Source: Stenotrophomonas sp. 57 (GTDB taxonomy: Bacteria > Pseudomonadota > Gammaproteobacteria > Xanthomonadales > Xanthomonadaceae). Taken from it: a DNA stretch of 64,000 nt. Shown piece by piece: positions 51,937-60,345 of the stretch (its first letter is position 1; each line of letters starts with the position of its first letter). The stretch spans positions 2,230,001 through 2,294,000 of the forward strand of contig NZ_CP127407.1 of NCBI RefSeq assembly GCF_030291075.1, given 5' to 3'. The notes under the pieces are model-generated. The model had not been told where the DNA came from. It did not search any database and saw only the letters and a program-made list of their open reading frames with translations. A program made the translations under genes and the position numbers.

Positions 51937-54581
51937 AGGGGCGCCAGCTCGCGCGCCAGGAACGGCGCCGTCCGGCTGCCCTTGGCACGCGCCACCTGAT
52001 GCGGCGTTCCCTTCGCCACGATCGTGCCACCGGCACTGCCTGCGCCCGGGCCAACGTCAATCACCCAGTCCGCCTGCGCGACCGCACGCATGTCATGCTC
52101 GATCATGATCACTGTGTTTCCTGCGTCGACCAGCCGCTGCAGCTGTACCAGCAGCCTGTCCGCATCGGAGGCATGCAGGCCGGTGGTGGGTTCGTCCAGC
52201 ACGTAGAGCGTGCGCCCGTGCTGGCTGCGCTGCAGTTCGGTGGCCAGCTTGATGCGCTGGGCCTCACCGCCTGAAAGCTCGGTGGCCGGCTGGCCCAGCC
52301 GCAGGTAACCCAGGCCGATTTCCTGCAGCAGCTGCAGCGGTCGGGCGATGGGCTCCTCCCCGCTGAAGAACGCATGCGCCTGGTCCACCGTCATCTTCAC
52401 GACCTCGGCGATGTTGCGGTCGTTCCACAATACCTTCAGCGTGGCTTCGTTGTAACGCGCGCCGTGGCAGGTGGGGCACGGGGCGTAGATGCTGGGCATG
52501 AACAGCAGCTCGACGCTCACGAAACCCTCGCCTTCGCAGGTCTCGCATCGGCCCTTGGCCACGTTGAACGAGAAACGGCCCGCATCGAACCGGCGACGAC
52601 GTGCGGCCGGCGTCGCCGCGAACAGTTTGCGTACGTGATCGAACAGCCCGGTATAGGTGGCGAGGTTGGAGCGCGGTGTGCGGCCGATCGGCTTCTGGTC
52701 CACCTGCACCACGCGCTGGATGGCGTCCACATCACCGGCCAGTTGGCCCCGGGTGGTTTCGATCACGGTCGGCCCGTCCGTGGGTGAGACCTCGGCACCA
52801 TCGTCCGCGGGTTCGTGCCCCAGATGCAGCAGCATCAGCTCCGGCAGCGCCTGCGCCATCAGGCTGGACTTGCCCGAGCCGGAAATGCCGGTCACTGCCG
52901 TCAGCAACCCCAGCGGCACCTGCGCGTCCACACCGTGCAGGTTGTGGCGATGGATGCCCTTCAGTTCCAGCCAGTTCGCGGCGCTTCGCTGGCGGCTGGC
53001 AGGCGCTGGCACCTGGTCGAACAGATACCGGGCGGTGCGCGAATCCTGCACCTGGCGCAGGCCACCGGGCTCGCCGCTGTAGAGCACCCGCCCTCCCCGC
53101 TCGCCGGCCTCCGGGCCCACGTCCACCAGCCATTGCGCGCGGCGCATCAGCTCCAGATCGTGCTCGACCACGAACACCGAGTTTCCGCCATCACGCAGCC
53201 GGTCCAACGCGTCGTACAGCGCCTGGCTGTCGGCCGGGTGCAGGCCAGCCGAAGGTTCGTCGAGCACGTACAGCACACCGAACAGCAGCGAGCTGAGCTG
53301 GGTGGCCAGCCGCAGGCGCTGCAGTTCGCCGGCGGACAGCGTGGGCGTGGCGCGGTCCAGCGAGAGGTAGCCCAGGCCCAGCTCACGCAGCTGCCGTACA
53401 CGCGCCATGACCCCACTCGCCAGTCGCTGTGCAGCCAGCCGCTTCTCTTCCGACAGGGCCGAGGTCAGGCGGACATCCGGGGCTGAAGCATGGACGGCGC
53501 GCCCGCTGGCCGCCCGCTGGCTGCGGTCGCGGCGCGTGGTGTTCCTGCGGGTGCGTTCGCCCCTGCTGTGTGCGCTGAAATCACCCTGCGCGATGGGCTC
53601 CAGCAGATCTGCCAGCTGATCCAGGGGCAGCCGCATGAACTCGCCGATATCCACGCCCGCGAAGGTGACCGAGAGCGCTTCCGGCTTCAGGCGTTTCCCG
53701 TGGCAGGCCGGGCACAGCTTGCCTTCCATGTAGCGGGAAACCCGCTTGCGCATCAGCGCGCTCTGGGTATTGGCAAAGGTATGCAGCACGTAGCGACGCG
53801 CGCCGGTATACGTGCCCATGTAGCTCGGCTCGAGTTTGCGCTTGAGTGCTGCCCGGGTTTCGGCAGGCGTGAAGCCGGCATAGACCGGCACGGTGGGCGT
53901 TTCCTCGGTGAACAGGATCCACTCCCGGTCCTTCTTCGGCAGCTTCTTCCACGGCACGTCGATGTCGTAGCCGAGCGTGACCAGGATGTCGCGTAGGTTC
54001 TGGCCATGCCAGGCCGGCGGCCAGGAGGCGATGGCGCGCTCGCGGATGCTCAGCGACGGGTCCGGCACCATCAAGGCTTCGGTCACTTCGTAGACATGCC
54101 CCAGCCCGTGGCAGGTACTGCAGGCGCCCTGCGGCGTGTTGGGCGAGAAGTCCTCGGCGTAGAGCATCGGCTGGTCGGCCGGGTAGGCGCCTGCACGCGA
54201 GTACATCATGCGCACCAGGCTGGAGAGCGTGGTGACACTGCCCACCGATGAACGCGCATTGCTGGCGCCGCGCTGCTGCTGCAACGCCACTGCCGGCGGC
54301 AGCCCGTCGATGGCGTCCACATCGGGCACGCCGGCCTGGTCGATCAGGCGCCGTGCATACGGCGCAACCGATTCGAAGTAGCGCCGCTGCGCTTCGGCGA
54401 AGACGGTGCCGAAGGCCAGCGATGACTTGCCGGAGCCCGAAACACCGGAAAACACCACCAATGCGTTGCGCGGGATGGAGACGTCGACATTCTTGAGGTT
54501 GTGCTCGCGCGCACCGCGCACCTCGACGCAACCGCTGGCAGCGGCGGCACATGACGATTCACCAAAGGCGGACTTGGACAT
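51933..54581 (-). CDS. UvrA2-type excinuclease ATPase without UvrB-binding domain
   Basis: An 882-residue UvrA homologue with two ABC modules: Walker [11 protein letters not shown] (Lys52) and [10 protein letters not shown], signatures [15 protein letters not shown] and [15 protein letters not shown], zinc motifs [17 protein letters not shown] and [16 protein letters not shown]. After the [16 protein letters not shown] region it proceeds directly to the first zinc module, so the UvrB-binding domain of canonical UvrA (about 940 residues) is absent, as in class II UvrA2 proteins linked to drug or damage tolerance. An insertion of about 45 mainly basic residues ([18 protein letters not shown]) lies near residue 350. 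The start is at 54581. Confidence 0.85.
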   Translation of the reverse strand: MSKSAFGESSCAAAASGCVEVRGAREHNLKNVDVSIPRNALVVFSGVSGSGKSSLAFGTVFAEAQRRYFESVAPYARRLIDQAGVPDVDAIDGLPPAVALQQQRGASNARSSVGSVTTLSSLVRMMYSRAGAYPADQPMLYAEDFSPNTPQGACSTCHGLGHVYEVTEALMVPDPSLSIRERAIASWPPAWHGQNLRDILVTLGYDIDVPWKKLPKKDREWILFTEETPTVPVYAGFTPAETRAALKRKLEPSYMGTYTGARRYVLHTFANTQSALMRKRVSRYMEGKLCPACHGKRLKPEALSVTFAGVDIGEFMRLPLDQLADLLEPIAQGDFSAHSRGERTRRNTTRRDRSQRAASGRAVHASAPDVRLTSALSEEKRLAAQRLASGVMARVRQLRELGLGYLSLDRATPTLSAGELQRLRLATQLSSLLFGVLYVLDEPSAGLHPADSQALYDALDRLRDGGNSVFVVEHDLELMRRAQWLVDVGPEAGERGGRVLYSGEPGGLRQVQDSRTARYLFDQVPAPASRQRSAANWLELKGIHRHNLHGVDAQVPLGLLTAVTGISGSGKSSLMAQALPELMLLHLGHEPADDGAEVSPTDGPTVIETTRGQLAGDVDAIQRVVQVDQKPIGRTPRSNLATYTGLFDHVRKLFAATPAARRRRFDAGRFSFNVAKGRCETCEGEGFVSVELLFMPSIYAPCPTCHGARYNEATLKVLWNDRNIAEVVKMTVDQAHAFFSGEEPIARPLQLLQEIGLGYLRLGQPATELSGGEAQRIKLATELQRSQHGRTLYVLDEPTTGLHASDADRLLVQLQRLVDAGNTVIMIEHDMRAVAQADWVIDVGPGAGSAGGTIVAKGTPHQVARAKGSRTAPFLARELAPL

Positions 54582-54714
54582 CTTCACGATCCTGCAGGCA
54601 GTGAGCGGCGCGCGCATGGGCGCGCCCGACAGTGCATTTTCGCTGTTGTGGAGTGAATGCGGGTGATGGTTCGGTCACGCCGCGCGTGATTCCCCGAACA
54701 CCCGTGACGGCCTG

Positions 54715-55230
54715 TCAGCGGCCATCCGGCCGCACCGGCTCGCGGACGCCCGTACCGGCGGCAAACGCCACCTTGTCTCCATTGACCAGCTCGACTACGA
54801 GCTGGTTGGAGTGATTGAAGCCGATGGTGCTCACCCAGGCGAAGTGCGAGTCGGTACGCCTGAGCTGCGATGTGCGGCGATACAGTTGACCCAGGGTGAC
54901 GGTGCGGACCAAGCGGCCACGATGGTAGAAAAGCAGCACCGGCTCGCTCAACGTCACGTCAACCGGAACCAGGTTCATGCCCTCGTAGCCGACCACGACC
55001 GACTCCCCATCGTCCGACGGGAACAGCCAGCGATGCCAGCCGGGTATCAGCCAGGCTTCCTGACCCGATGCGTGCGGTGTTACCCGTGTTGAATTCAAGG
55101 CCGGATCGGAATCCGCACAGAGATTCCGCGCGGGGGAGCATGCCGTGAACCTCTCCGGCGGCGGCAGCGGGGCATCGGCAAGCGCCGGGCCCGCAGCCAG
55201 TGCAGCGACGAGCGTGATGAGAGCCTTCAT
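54715..55230 (-). CDS. Exported hypothetical protein
   Basis: A 171-residue protein with signal peptide (MKALITLVAALAAGPALADA), two early Cys (FTACSPARNLCADSD) likely forming a disulfide, and a beta-rich body: WHRWLFPSDDGESVVVGYEG, PVDVTLSEPVLLFYHRG, FAWVSTIGFNHSNQL. Probably periplasmic. No family recognised. The ATG at 55230 is preferred over the in-frame ATG at 55242, because the signal peptide begins there. Confidence 0.6.
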   Translation of the reverse strand: MKALITLVAALAAGPALADAPLPPPERFTACSPARNLCADSDPALNSTRVTPHASGQEAWLIPGWHRWLFPSDDGESVVVGYEGMNLVPVDVTLSEPVLLFYHRGRLVRTVTLGQLYRRTSQLRRTDSHFAWVSTIGFNHSNQLVVELVNGDKVAFAAGTGVREPVRPDGR

Positions 55231-55270
55231 TTCACTGCACACCTCGATCAGGTGGCCGCCGAAGCGGAAA

Positions 55271-55702
55271 CTAAGCGGCGTGTACGTAGGGCGCTACTGC
55301 CGCAGCAAGCACATCGATTCCCCACGCGGAGCCTGCGATTTCCTCGGGCTGGCTTCTCTTGAAGCGTGACCAGTCGGCCCTGGCAAGTCGGCCGACCAGT
55401 AGCTGATCGGCAGGAAGCTGGTGCATCGACCAATAGGGAAACTGGCGGGTAGAAACGCGCCCGCGCGCCAGCTCCACGACATCCGTGTGGCTGGCCGATT
55501 GCAGCACGCGCTCGTAGACGCTGGCCACGCCATCTTCGGGCCCTTCGAAGTACTGCACGAATCGCGTTCCATCGTGCAGCAGCACGCCTGTCACCCCTGC
55601 AAGCTTGTTGAACCTTGCGGCATCGGCCACGAGCGCCTTCAGGCGATCAATCGAAAGACCTTCGGCGGCCTGGCTTGCGTATACAACGGCCCTGATGGGC
55701 AT
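55271..55702 (-). CDS. BLUF blue-light photoreceptor protein (copy 2)
   Basis: A 143-residue protein with the BLUF core and the same residues at the same positions as the copy at 19233: Tyr8 (AVVYAS), Asn32 (RFNKL), Gln50 (FVQYFEGP) and TRQFPYWSM. A short helical C-terminus follows. The ATG at 55702 (AAGG 9 bases upstream) matches the first copy, though an ATG two codons earlier is possible. FAD-binding light sensor by family; partner unknown. It is divergent from a zinc-ribbon miniprotein. Confidence 0.85.
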   Translation of the reverse strand: MPIRAVVYASQAAEGLSIDRLKALVADAARFNKLAGVTGVLLHDGTRFVQYFEGPEDGVASVYERVLQSASHTDVVELARGRVSTRQFPYWSMHQLPADQLLVGRLARADWSRFKRSQPEEIAGSAWGIDVLAAAVAPYVHAA

Positions 55703-55780
55703 GGACATCAGCCTTGAATGTGGCGCCACGTCGGCACCTATTCACACTCTAGCATCCGGTACAAGCCCGGGCCGTGATGC

Positions 55781-55803
55781 GTATTCTTAATTCTTCAGAA
55801 TAC
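55781..55803. promoter_or_regulatory. AT-rich inverted repeat in a divergent promoter region
   Basis: Arms GTATTCT and AGAATAC with a 9-base spacer, between the BLUF gene and the zinc-ribbon gene at 55874. It may be an operator or cover the promoter of either gene. The element ATTCTTAA also occurs about 95 bases before the related zinc-ribbon gene at 1674. Confidence 0.4.
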
Positions 55804-55873
55804 GGGTCGCGCCTTGCGACGCGACAGACGGCATGATGAGCGCCCCCACACGTTCAGGGCTTTATTCATCTTC

Positions 55874-56119
55874 ATGCGCGACATCGGACAGTTCTATGTA
55901 ATCAGCGTCGAAGGAGTGGCGCGTGAGGATGGCACCCTGCTGCAGGTCACTCGCATGGATTGTTCGTGCCTGAAGTGCTCAAGGCAGTTCCGGGCCATCC
56001 CTGGCCACGGCCTCGTCGACCTCAACGGCGCCGCTTCGCTCAGCTGCCCGGGATGCGGCAACCACCAGTCCGTCAGCCGGGCGCGGCTGCAGGAATTCAT
56101 GCTGCGTACTGATCCATGA
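55874..56119 (+). CDS. Small Cys4 zinc-ribbon protein (paralogue 2 of 3)
   Basis: An 81-residue protein with CLKC (after DCS) and CPGC knuckles separated by about 24 residues containing GHGLVDLNGAASLS. Same plan as the proteins at 1674 and 56209. Each is a likely zinc ribbon with a beta-hairpin between the knuckles. The start is the ATG at 55874. Function unknown; being next to paralogue 3 it may have arisen by tandem duplication, although sequence identity is low apart from the knuckles. Confidence 0.6.
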   Translation: MRDIGQFYVISVEGVAREDGTLLQVTRMDCSCLKCSRQFRAIPGHGLVDLNGAASLSCPGCGNHQSVSRARLQEFMLRTDP

Positions 56120-56208
56120 GCGAAGCGCACCCTTTCTCAACACTGCGCCAACGCGGCCGACACCGTCGCACCGCTATCTTCCCGTAGTAGACCCACAACG
56201 GCGTTCCG

Positions 56209-56460
56209 ATGAGTCATACCGGCATATTCAAGATCACCGACCTCACCTACAGGCCGGGCGCAGAGGGCGACCTGGCCCGGGCCCTGCAGATCGAAGCCAC
56301 CTGCACGGCCTGCGGCACAACCAGCATATGGGGCGAGCAGGAGATGGAGCATGTGCGAGGAGGCACCGTGCTTGCGTGTCGCGCGTGCGGTACGCGCCAG
56401 GCCATCAGCAACGCGGGCCTGATCAGCAGCCCGTCCGGGATACGCCGCCACCAGGGGTGA
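56209..56460 (+). CDS. Small Cys4 zinc-ribbon protein (paralogue 3 of 3)
   Basis: An 83-residue protein, knuckles CTAC and CRAC separated by about 23 residues with MEHVRGGTVLA between. The N-terminal FKITDLTYRPG is longer than in paralogue 2 and aligns with FRILRIRP of the gene at 1674. Followed by a polar tail. Lies 89 bases after paralogue 2 in the same direction, so both may share a transcript. Confidence 0.6.
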   Translation: MSHTGIFKITDLTYRPGAEGDLARALQIEATCTACGTTSIWGEQEMEHVRGGTVLACRACGTRQAISNAGLISSPSGIRRHQG

Positions 56461-56495
56461 GCGGAAACTGCACTCCATCGCGACCGCGTTCCGTA

Positions 56496-56786
56496 CTAGC
56501 TGGATCCCCGGTTTCGCTGCACCCACGCCAGGATCGAGCCCGCAAGCAGGCCGAGTACGATCATCGAAGGCAGCAGCCAGCTTTCGACGGCAAGATCGAG
56601 ACTGTTCAGGTAGATCGTCGTGCCACGGATGAAGTACGGATGGATTTCACCTGCGGCTGGATAAGGCGCCAGAGGCGCATGCTGCAGTTTCCAGGTGCTG
56701 ATGAAATAGGAAGCAACCGCCCCTGCTGTTGCCGCTGCACCCAGGGTCCATCCCACGATCGTGGCCAGTTGGCTTGATTTCCTGTT
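56496..56786 (-). CDS. Small membrane protein after the MTHFR homologue
   Basis: A 96-residue frame that starts at a TTG at 56786, chosen because GGAGGA lies 7 bases upstream and no ATG in frame exists nearby. Two membrane helices: LATIVGWTLGAAATAGAVAS and LPSMIVLGLLAGSILAWVQ. It is 26 bases after the MTHFR homologue in the same direction, so it may be co-transcribed. No family recognised; an overlapping ATG in another frame gives no sensible protein. Confidence 0.45.
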   Translation of the reverse strand, partial: NRKSSQLATIVGWTLGAAATAGAVASYFISTWKLQHAPLAPYPAAGEIHPYFIRGTTIYLNSLDLAVESWLLPSMIVLGLLAGSILAWVQRNRGSS

Positions 56787-56812
56787 CAATGGCCATCCTC
56801 CTTCGCGTGGAT

Positions 56813-57697
56813 TCACTGGATGACCTGTGAGCGGCAGGCTGCAGAGGCCTGCGCACGATAATGCCCGATCCAGTCCAACGACTGCGCGATGCCCCCGAAC
56901 GGGAAGAAGTGCGGGCTGACCAAGCCATGGTCCTCGGTCAGTCCAGCTGCCATGCGATCCATGAACACCTCCGGCCCCGCCGTTCCAAGCAGCCGCCCGA
57001 TCGAGATGCCGTACCTTGCCAGCATCGAGGCACTGGCGCCCACCCCGCACATCGCGGCGTAGCGCAGCAACCGCGCAATGCTTGCCGGACCGGGCACACC
57101 CACCAGCACCGGAACCACGATGCCGCGAGCGCGCAATGCATGCAGCCAGTCCAGAACGATACCGGCATCGAACGCGAACTGGGTGATGATCATCGGCGCC
57201 ATGCCGCGCGCTTCGATGGCCCGGCACTTGTGTTCCAGCACCTGCCAGCGTTCTTCAGCGCGCATTGCCGGATGCCCTTCGGGGTGACCACCGATGGCGA
57301 CGATCCTGATGCCGGACGTCTCCAGAAGACCGGTTTTGATGATGCAGGCGCTGTCAGCAAACGGTCCGGCGGGCGAGGCCAGGTCGCCGGCGATCACCAG
57401 GCACTGGGCGACACCGGCCTCGTTGGCGGCACGCTGCAGGAAGCGCTCAAGCACCGCACGCGACCCGATGCGCCGCGCCGAGAGATGCGGCATCGGCTCG
57501 AAGCCCAGCTCACGCACCCTGCGCGCCGCTGCCAGGCGTGCGTCGTCGTCCTCGCTGGCCAGCCAGGGAATGGAAATCGTGGTGCCGCGCGGAATGCGGG
57601 TGGCTTCGGCACCCAGCGCCGGCATGGCCTTGGCGCTTACCTCCAGCGAAAAGGCATCAAGGAAGGCCTGCACCTGCAGCGACGTAGGCGCGGACAT
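56813..57697 (-). CDS. Methylenetetrahydrofolate reductase (MetF-like) homologue
   Basis: A 294-residue MTHFR-family TIM barrel. Motifs: SLEVSAKAM near the start, MPHLSARRI, CLVIAGDLASPAGPFADS, IVAIGGHPEGHP and MIITQFAFDAGIVLDWL. The family reduces 5,10-methylene-THF to 5-methyl-THF with an FAD cofactor; this divergent member may act on another methyl carrier. The ATG shares its A with the stop of the LysR gene upstream (TGATG), so regulator and enzyme are coupled. Location back-to-back with the MesX/MesD genes suggests a role in supplying methyl groups for methionine. Substrate is not shown by the sequence. Confidence 0.8.
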   Translation of the reverse strand: MSAPTSLQVQAFLDAFSLEVSAKAMPALGAEATRIPRGTTISIPWLASEDDDARLAAARRVRELGFEPMPHLSARRIGSRAVLERFLQRAANEAGVAQCLVIAGDLASPAGPFADSACIIKTGLLETSGIRIVAIGGHPEGHPAMRAEERWQVLEHKCRAIEARGMAPMIITQFAFDAGIVLDWLHALRARGIVVPVLVGVPGPASIARLLRYAAMCGVGASASMLARYGISIGRLLGTAGPEVFMDRMAAGLTEDHGLVSPHFFPFGGIAQSLDWIGHYRAQASAACRSQVIQ

Positions 57698-58611
57698 CAC
57701 GCGCCCACGCCTGCACTACTCGCCAGGGGCGAACTGTTCCGCGCCAGTTCGATGAAAGCCTGCAGGTAGTCGATGCTGGTATCGGCCTCGCGCGCACCCA
57801 GATAGATCTGCTTGGGAATGCCCTTCGCGCCGAGGCGTACCGGCACCACGTCCATGCGCGCGGCATACTCCTCCACCAGCCAGCGCGGCATGGCGGCCAC
57901 GCCACGGCCGCTGGCCACCATCTGCATCATGATGTCGGTGGTTTCAATGGCCTTGTGCCGCCGTGGCGTGATGCCGGCCGGAAGCAGGAACTGGTTGTAG
58001 ATGTCCAGGCGCTCGAACGGCACCGGGTAGCTGATCAGCACTTCCTGGGCCAGCTGGCGTGGCTTTACATGGTCGAGCTTTGCCAGCGCATGGTTGCTGG
58101 CCACCACCAGCACCTGCTCGTAGTCGAACACCGGGATGAACGTCAGGCCTGGCTTCAGCAGCGGGTCGGGGGTGACCAGCAGGTCGATCTCGTAGCCGAA
58201 CAAGGCGCCGATACCGCCGAACTGGAACTTCTGCTTGACGTCCACGTCCACATCCGGCCACGCGGCCAGGTACGGCGAGACGATCTTCAGCAGCCACTGG
58301 TAGCAGGGATGGCACTCCATGCCGATGCGCAGCGCACCGCGCTCGCCCTGCGCGAACTGGCCCAGTCGTTCCTCGGCCAGGGCCAACTGTGGCAGCACCC
58401 GGTTGGCCACGGCCAGCAGGTACTGCCCGGCCTGGGTCAGCCGCAGGCTGCGGCCTTCGCGCAGCCAGACGTCGGTGCCCAGCTGCTGCTCCAGCTTCTT
58501 CATGCTGTGGCTCAGGGCAGACTGGGTCAGGTTGAGCACGCCGGCGGCAGCGGTGAGCGAGCCCTGCTGCTCGACCTGCTGCACGATGCTGAGGTGGATC
58601 CGCTCCAGCAT
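57697..58611 (-). CDS. MetR-like LysR-family regulator
   Basis: A 304-residue LysR protein whose DNA-binding domain (VEQQGSLTAAAGVLNLTQSALSHSMKKLEQQL) and early linker resemble MetR, the homocysteine-responsive activator of methionine genes. It is divergent from the FMN reductase-mesX-mesD genes (75 bases between starts) and shares a TGATG overlap with the MTHFR homologue downstream. So it probably controls both transcripts. The start is the ATG at 58611. Confidence 0.82.
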   Translation of the reverse strand: MLERIHLSIVQQVEQQGSLTAAAGVLNLTQSALSHSMKKLEQQLGTDVWLREGRSLRLTQAGQYLLAVANRVLPQLALAEERLGQFAQGERGALRIGMECHPCYQWLLKIVSPYLAAWPDVDVDVKQKFQFGGIGALFGYEIDLLVTPDPLLKPGLTFIPVFDYEQVLVVASNHALAKLDHVKPRQLAQEVLISYPVPFERLDIYNQFLLPAGITPRRHKAIETTDIMMQMVASGRGVAAMPRWLVEEYAARMDVVPVRLGAKGIPKQIYLGAREADTSIDYLQAFIELARNSSPLASSAGVGA

Positions 58612-58686
58612 GATGATGAATCCCGCTCATGGATTGGTGAAGTAATACCATTTTACGTCATGGAAGGCACTGACTAGGATCGTGTC

Positions 58687-59274
58687 ATGCTTTCACCTGC
58701 CCGCCCCCTTCGAATCGTCGCCGTCTCCGGCGGACTGCAACGCCCTTCTAGGGCCGCCACGCTGGCCGAGCATCTGCTGGGCCTGATCGGCGAGGACATC
58801 CACGGCGAGCAGCACCTGGTTGAACTGGGCGAACTGGCCCCGCAGCTGGCGGGCGCGCTCTGGCGTTCGCAGCTGCCCGACACCGTGGAACGCCAGTTGG
58901 CCGCTGTTGAGCAGGCCGATGTGCTGGTGGTGAGCACGCCGGTCTATCGCGGCTCGTATACAGGGCTGTTCAAGCACTTCTTCGACTTCATCCACCAGGA
59001 CGCACTGGTCGACACCCCCATCCTGCTGGCCGCCACCGGTGGCAGCGAGCGCCACTCGCTGGTGATCGACCATCAGCTGCGCCCGCTCTTCAGCTTCTTC
59101 CAGGCACGCACCCTGCCGCTGGGTGTCTACGCCACCGACCGCGATTTCGCCGACGGCCGCGTGCACAACGACGCCCTGATCGAGCGGGCGCGACTGGCGG
59201 TACGGCGGGCCATGCCGCTGCTGGCGCTGCCCCGCCATCGTGCCACCGCCCTTGAGGCCGCCGCAGCTCTTTGA
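58687..59274 (+). CDS. NADPH-dependent FMN reductase (MsuE-like)
   Basis: A 195-residue flavodoxin-like flavin reductase: AVSGGLQRPSRAATLAEHLL (phosphate loop), VVSTPVYRGSYTGLFKHFFD and LLAATGGSERHSLVIDHQLRPLF. These are MsuE/SsuE-type signatures. It supplies reduced FMN to a partner monooxygenase-like protein. AGGA stands 8 bases before the ATG at 58687. The next gene, mesX, is thought to need such a partner because MesD/MesX activity is oxygen-dependent. The pairing is inference from neighbourhood. Confidence 0.82.
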   Translation: MLSPARPLRIVAVSGGLQRPSRAATLAEHLLGLIGEDIHGEQHLVELGELAPQLAGALWRSQLPDTVERQLAAVEQADVLVVSTPVYRGSYTGLFKHFFDFIHQDALVDTPILLAATGGSERHSLVIDHQLRPLFSFFQARTLPLGVYATDRDFADGRVHNDALIERARLAVRRAMPLLALPRHRATALEAAAAL

Positions 59275-59330
59275 ATGCCGGATGCCCTCGCCCGCATCCG
59301 GATGTCACCCCGCAACACGGAACGCCGCCC

Positions 59331-60308
59331 ATGACGACCGACACCTTCACCTTCAGCATCACGCGCATCCCCTTCAACGAGGATTACCAGCCCGCAGAGG
59401 GGACGCGCATCACCACCAATTTCGCCAACCTCGCACGCGGCGAGTCGCGCCAGGAGAACCTGCGCAACACGATCAGCATGATCAACAACCGCTTCAACGA
59501 TCTGGCGCACTGGGACAACCCCAGCGCGGACCGTTACGCGGTCGAGCTGGACATCATCTCGGTGGAGATGCATATCGACGACAGCGATGGCGGCGATCCG
59601 TTCCCGTTGATCGAGGTGCTGCGCCCGACCATCGTCGACACCCGCACCGGTGTGCGTACCGAAGGCATCGTGGGCAACAACTTCTCGTCCTATGTGCGCG
59701 ACTACGATTTCAGCGTGGTACTGCCGGCCAGCAACGAAGGCAAGGCCACCTTTGGCATTCCGGAAGGCTTTGGCGACCTGCATGGCAAGCTGTTCAGGCA
59801 TTTCCTGGAGTCTGACGCCTACCGTGCCAACTTCAGCAAGGGGCCGGTGATCTGCATCAGCGTGTCCAGCAGCAAGACCTACCACCGCACCGAGAACCAC
59901 CACCCGATCCTGGGCGTGGAATATCGCCAGGGTGAGTTCTCTCCCACTGACCAGTACTTCGACAAGATGGGCCTGCAGGTGCGCTACTTCATGCCGCCGG
60001 GCAGCGTCGCACCGCTGGCGTTCTACTTCCAGGGCGACCTGCTGGGTGACTACTCGAACCTGGAGCTGATCGCCACCATCAGCACGATGGAGGCTTTCCA
60101 GAAGATCTACCGCCCGGAGATCTACAACGCCAACTCCGGGGCAGGCAAGGTCTACCAGCCCAGCCTGAAGCACCAGGATTACTCCTCCACCCGCATCGTC
60201 TATGACCGCGAGGAGCGCAGCCAGCTCGCGGTCAAGCAGGGCCGGTTCACCGAAGAGCACTTCATCAAGCCGTACGGCGCCGTGCTTGAGCAGTGGGCTG
60301 CCCGCTGA
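59331..60308 (+). CDS. mesX: DUF1852 protein MesX, accessory to methionine synthase MesD
   Basis: A 325-residue DUF1852 protein: FSITRIPFNEDYQPAEGTR, TTNFANLARGESRQENLRN, MINNRFNDLAHWDNPSADRY, DIISVEMHIDD, FPLIEVLRPTIVDTRTGVRTEG and PILGVEYRQGEFSPTDQYFDKMGLQVRYFMP. MesX is reported to be required with MesD and oxygen for folate-independent methionine synthesis in other bacteria; its chemistry is unresolved. The ATG at 59331 is used. It is 56 bases after the FMN reductase stop and 37 bases before mesD. Confidence 0.88.
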   Translation: MTTDTFTFSITRIPFNEDYQPAEGTRITTNFANLARGESRQENLRNTISMINNRFNDLAHWDNPSADRYAVELDIISVEMHIDDSDGGDPFPLIEVLRPTIVDTRTGVRTEGIVGNNFSSYVRDYDFSVVLPASNEGKATFGIPEGFGDLHGKLFRHFLESDAYRANFSKGPVICISVSSSKTYHRTENHHPILGVEYRQGEFSPTDQYFDKMGLQVRYFMPPGSVAPLAFYFQGDLLGDYSNLELIATISTMEAFQKIYRPEIYNANSGAGKVYQPSLKHQDYSSTRIVYDREERSQLAVKQGRFTEEHFIKPYGAVLEQWAAR

Positions 60309-60345
60309 TCACCGATTCCCCATTCGCCCCAGGAAACAAGACGCA

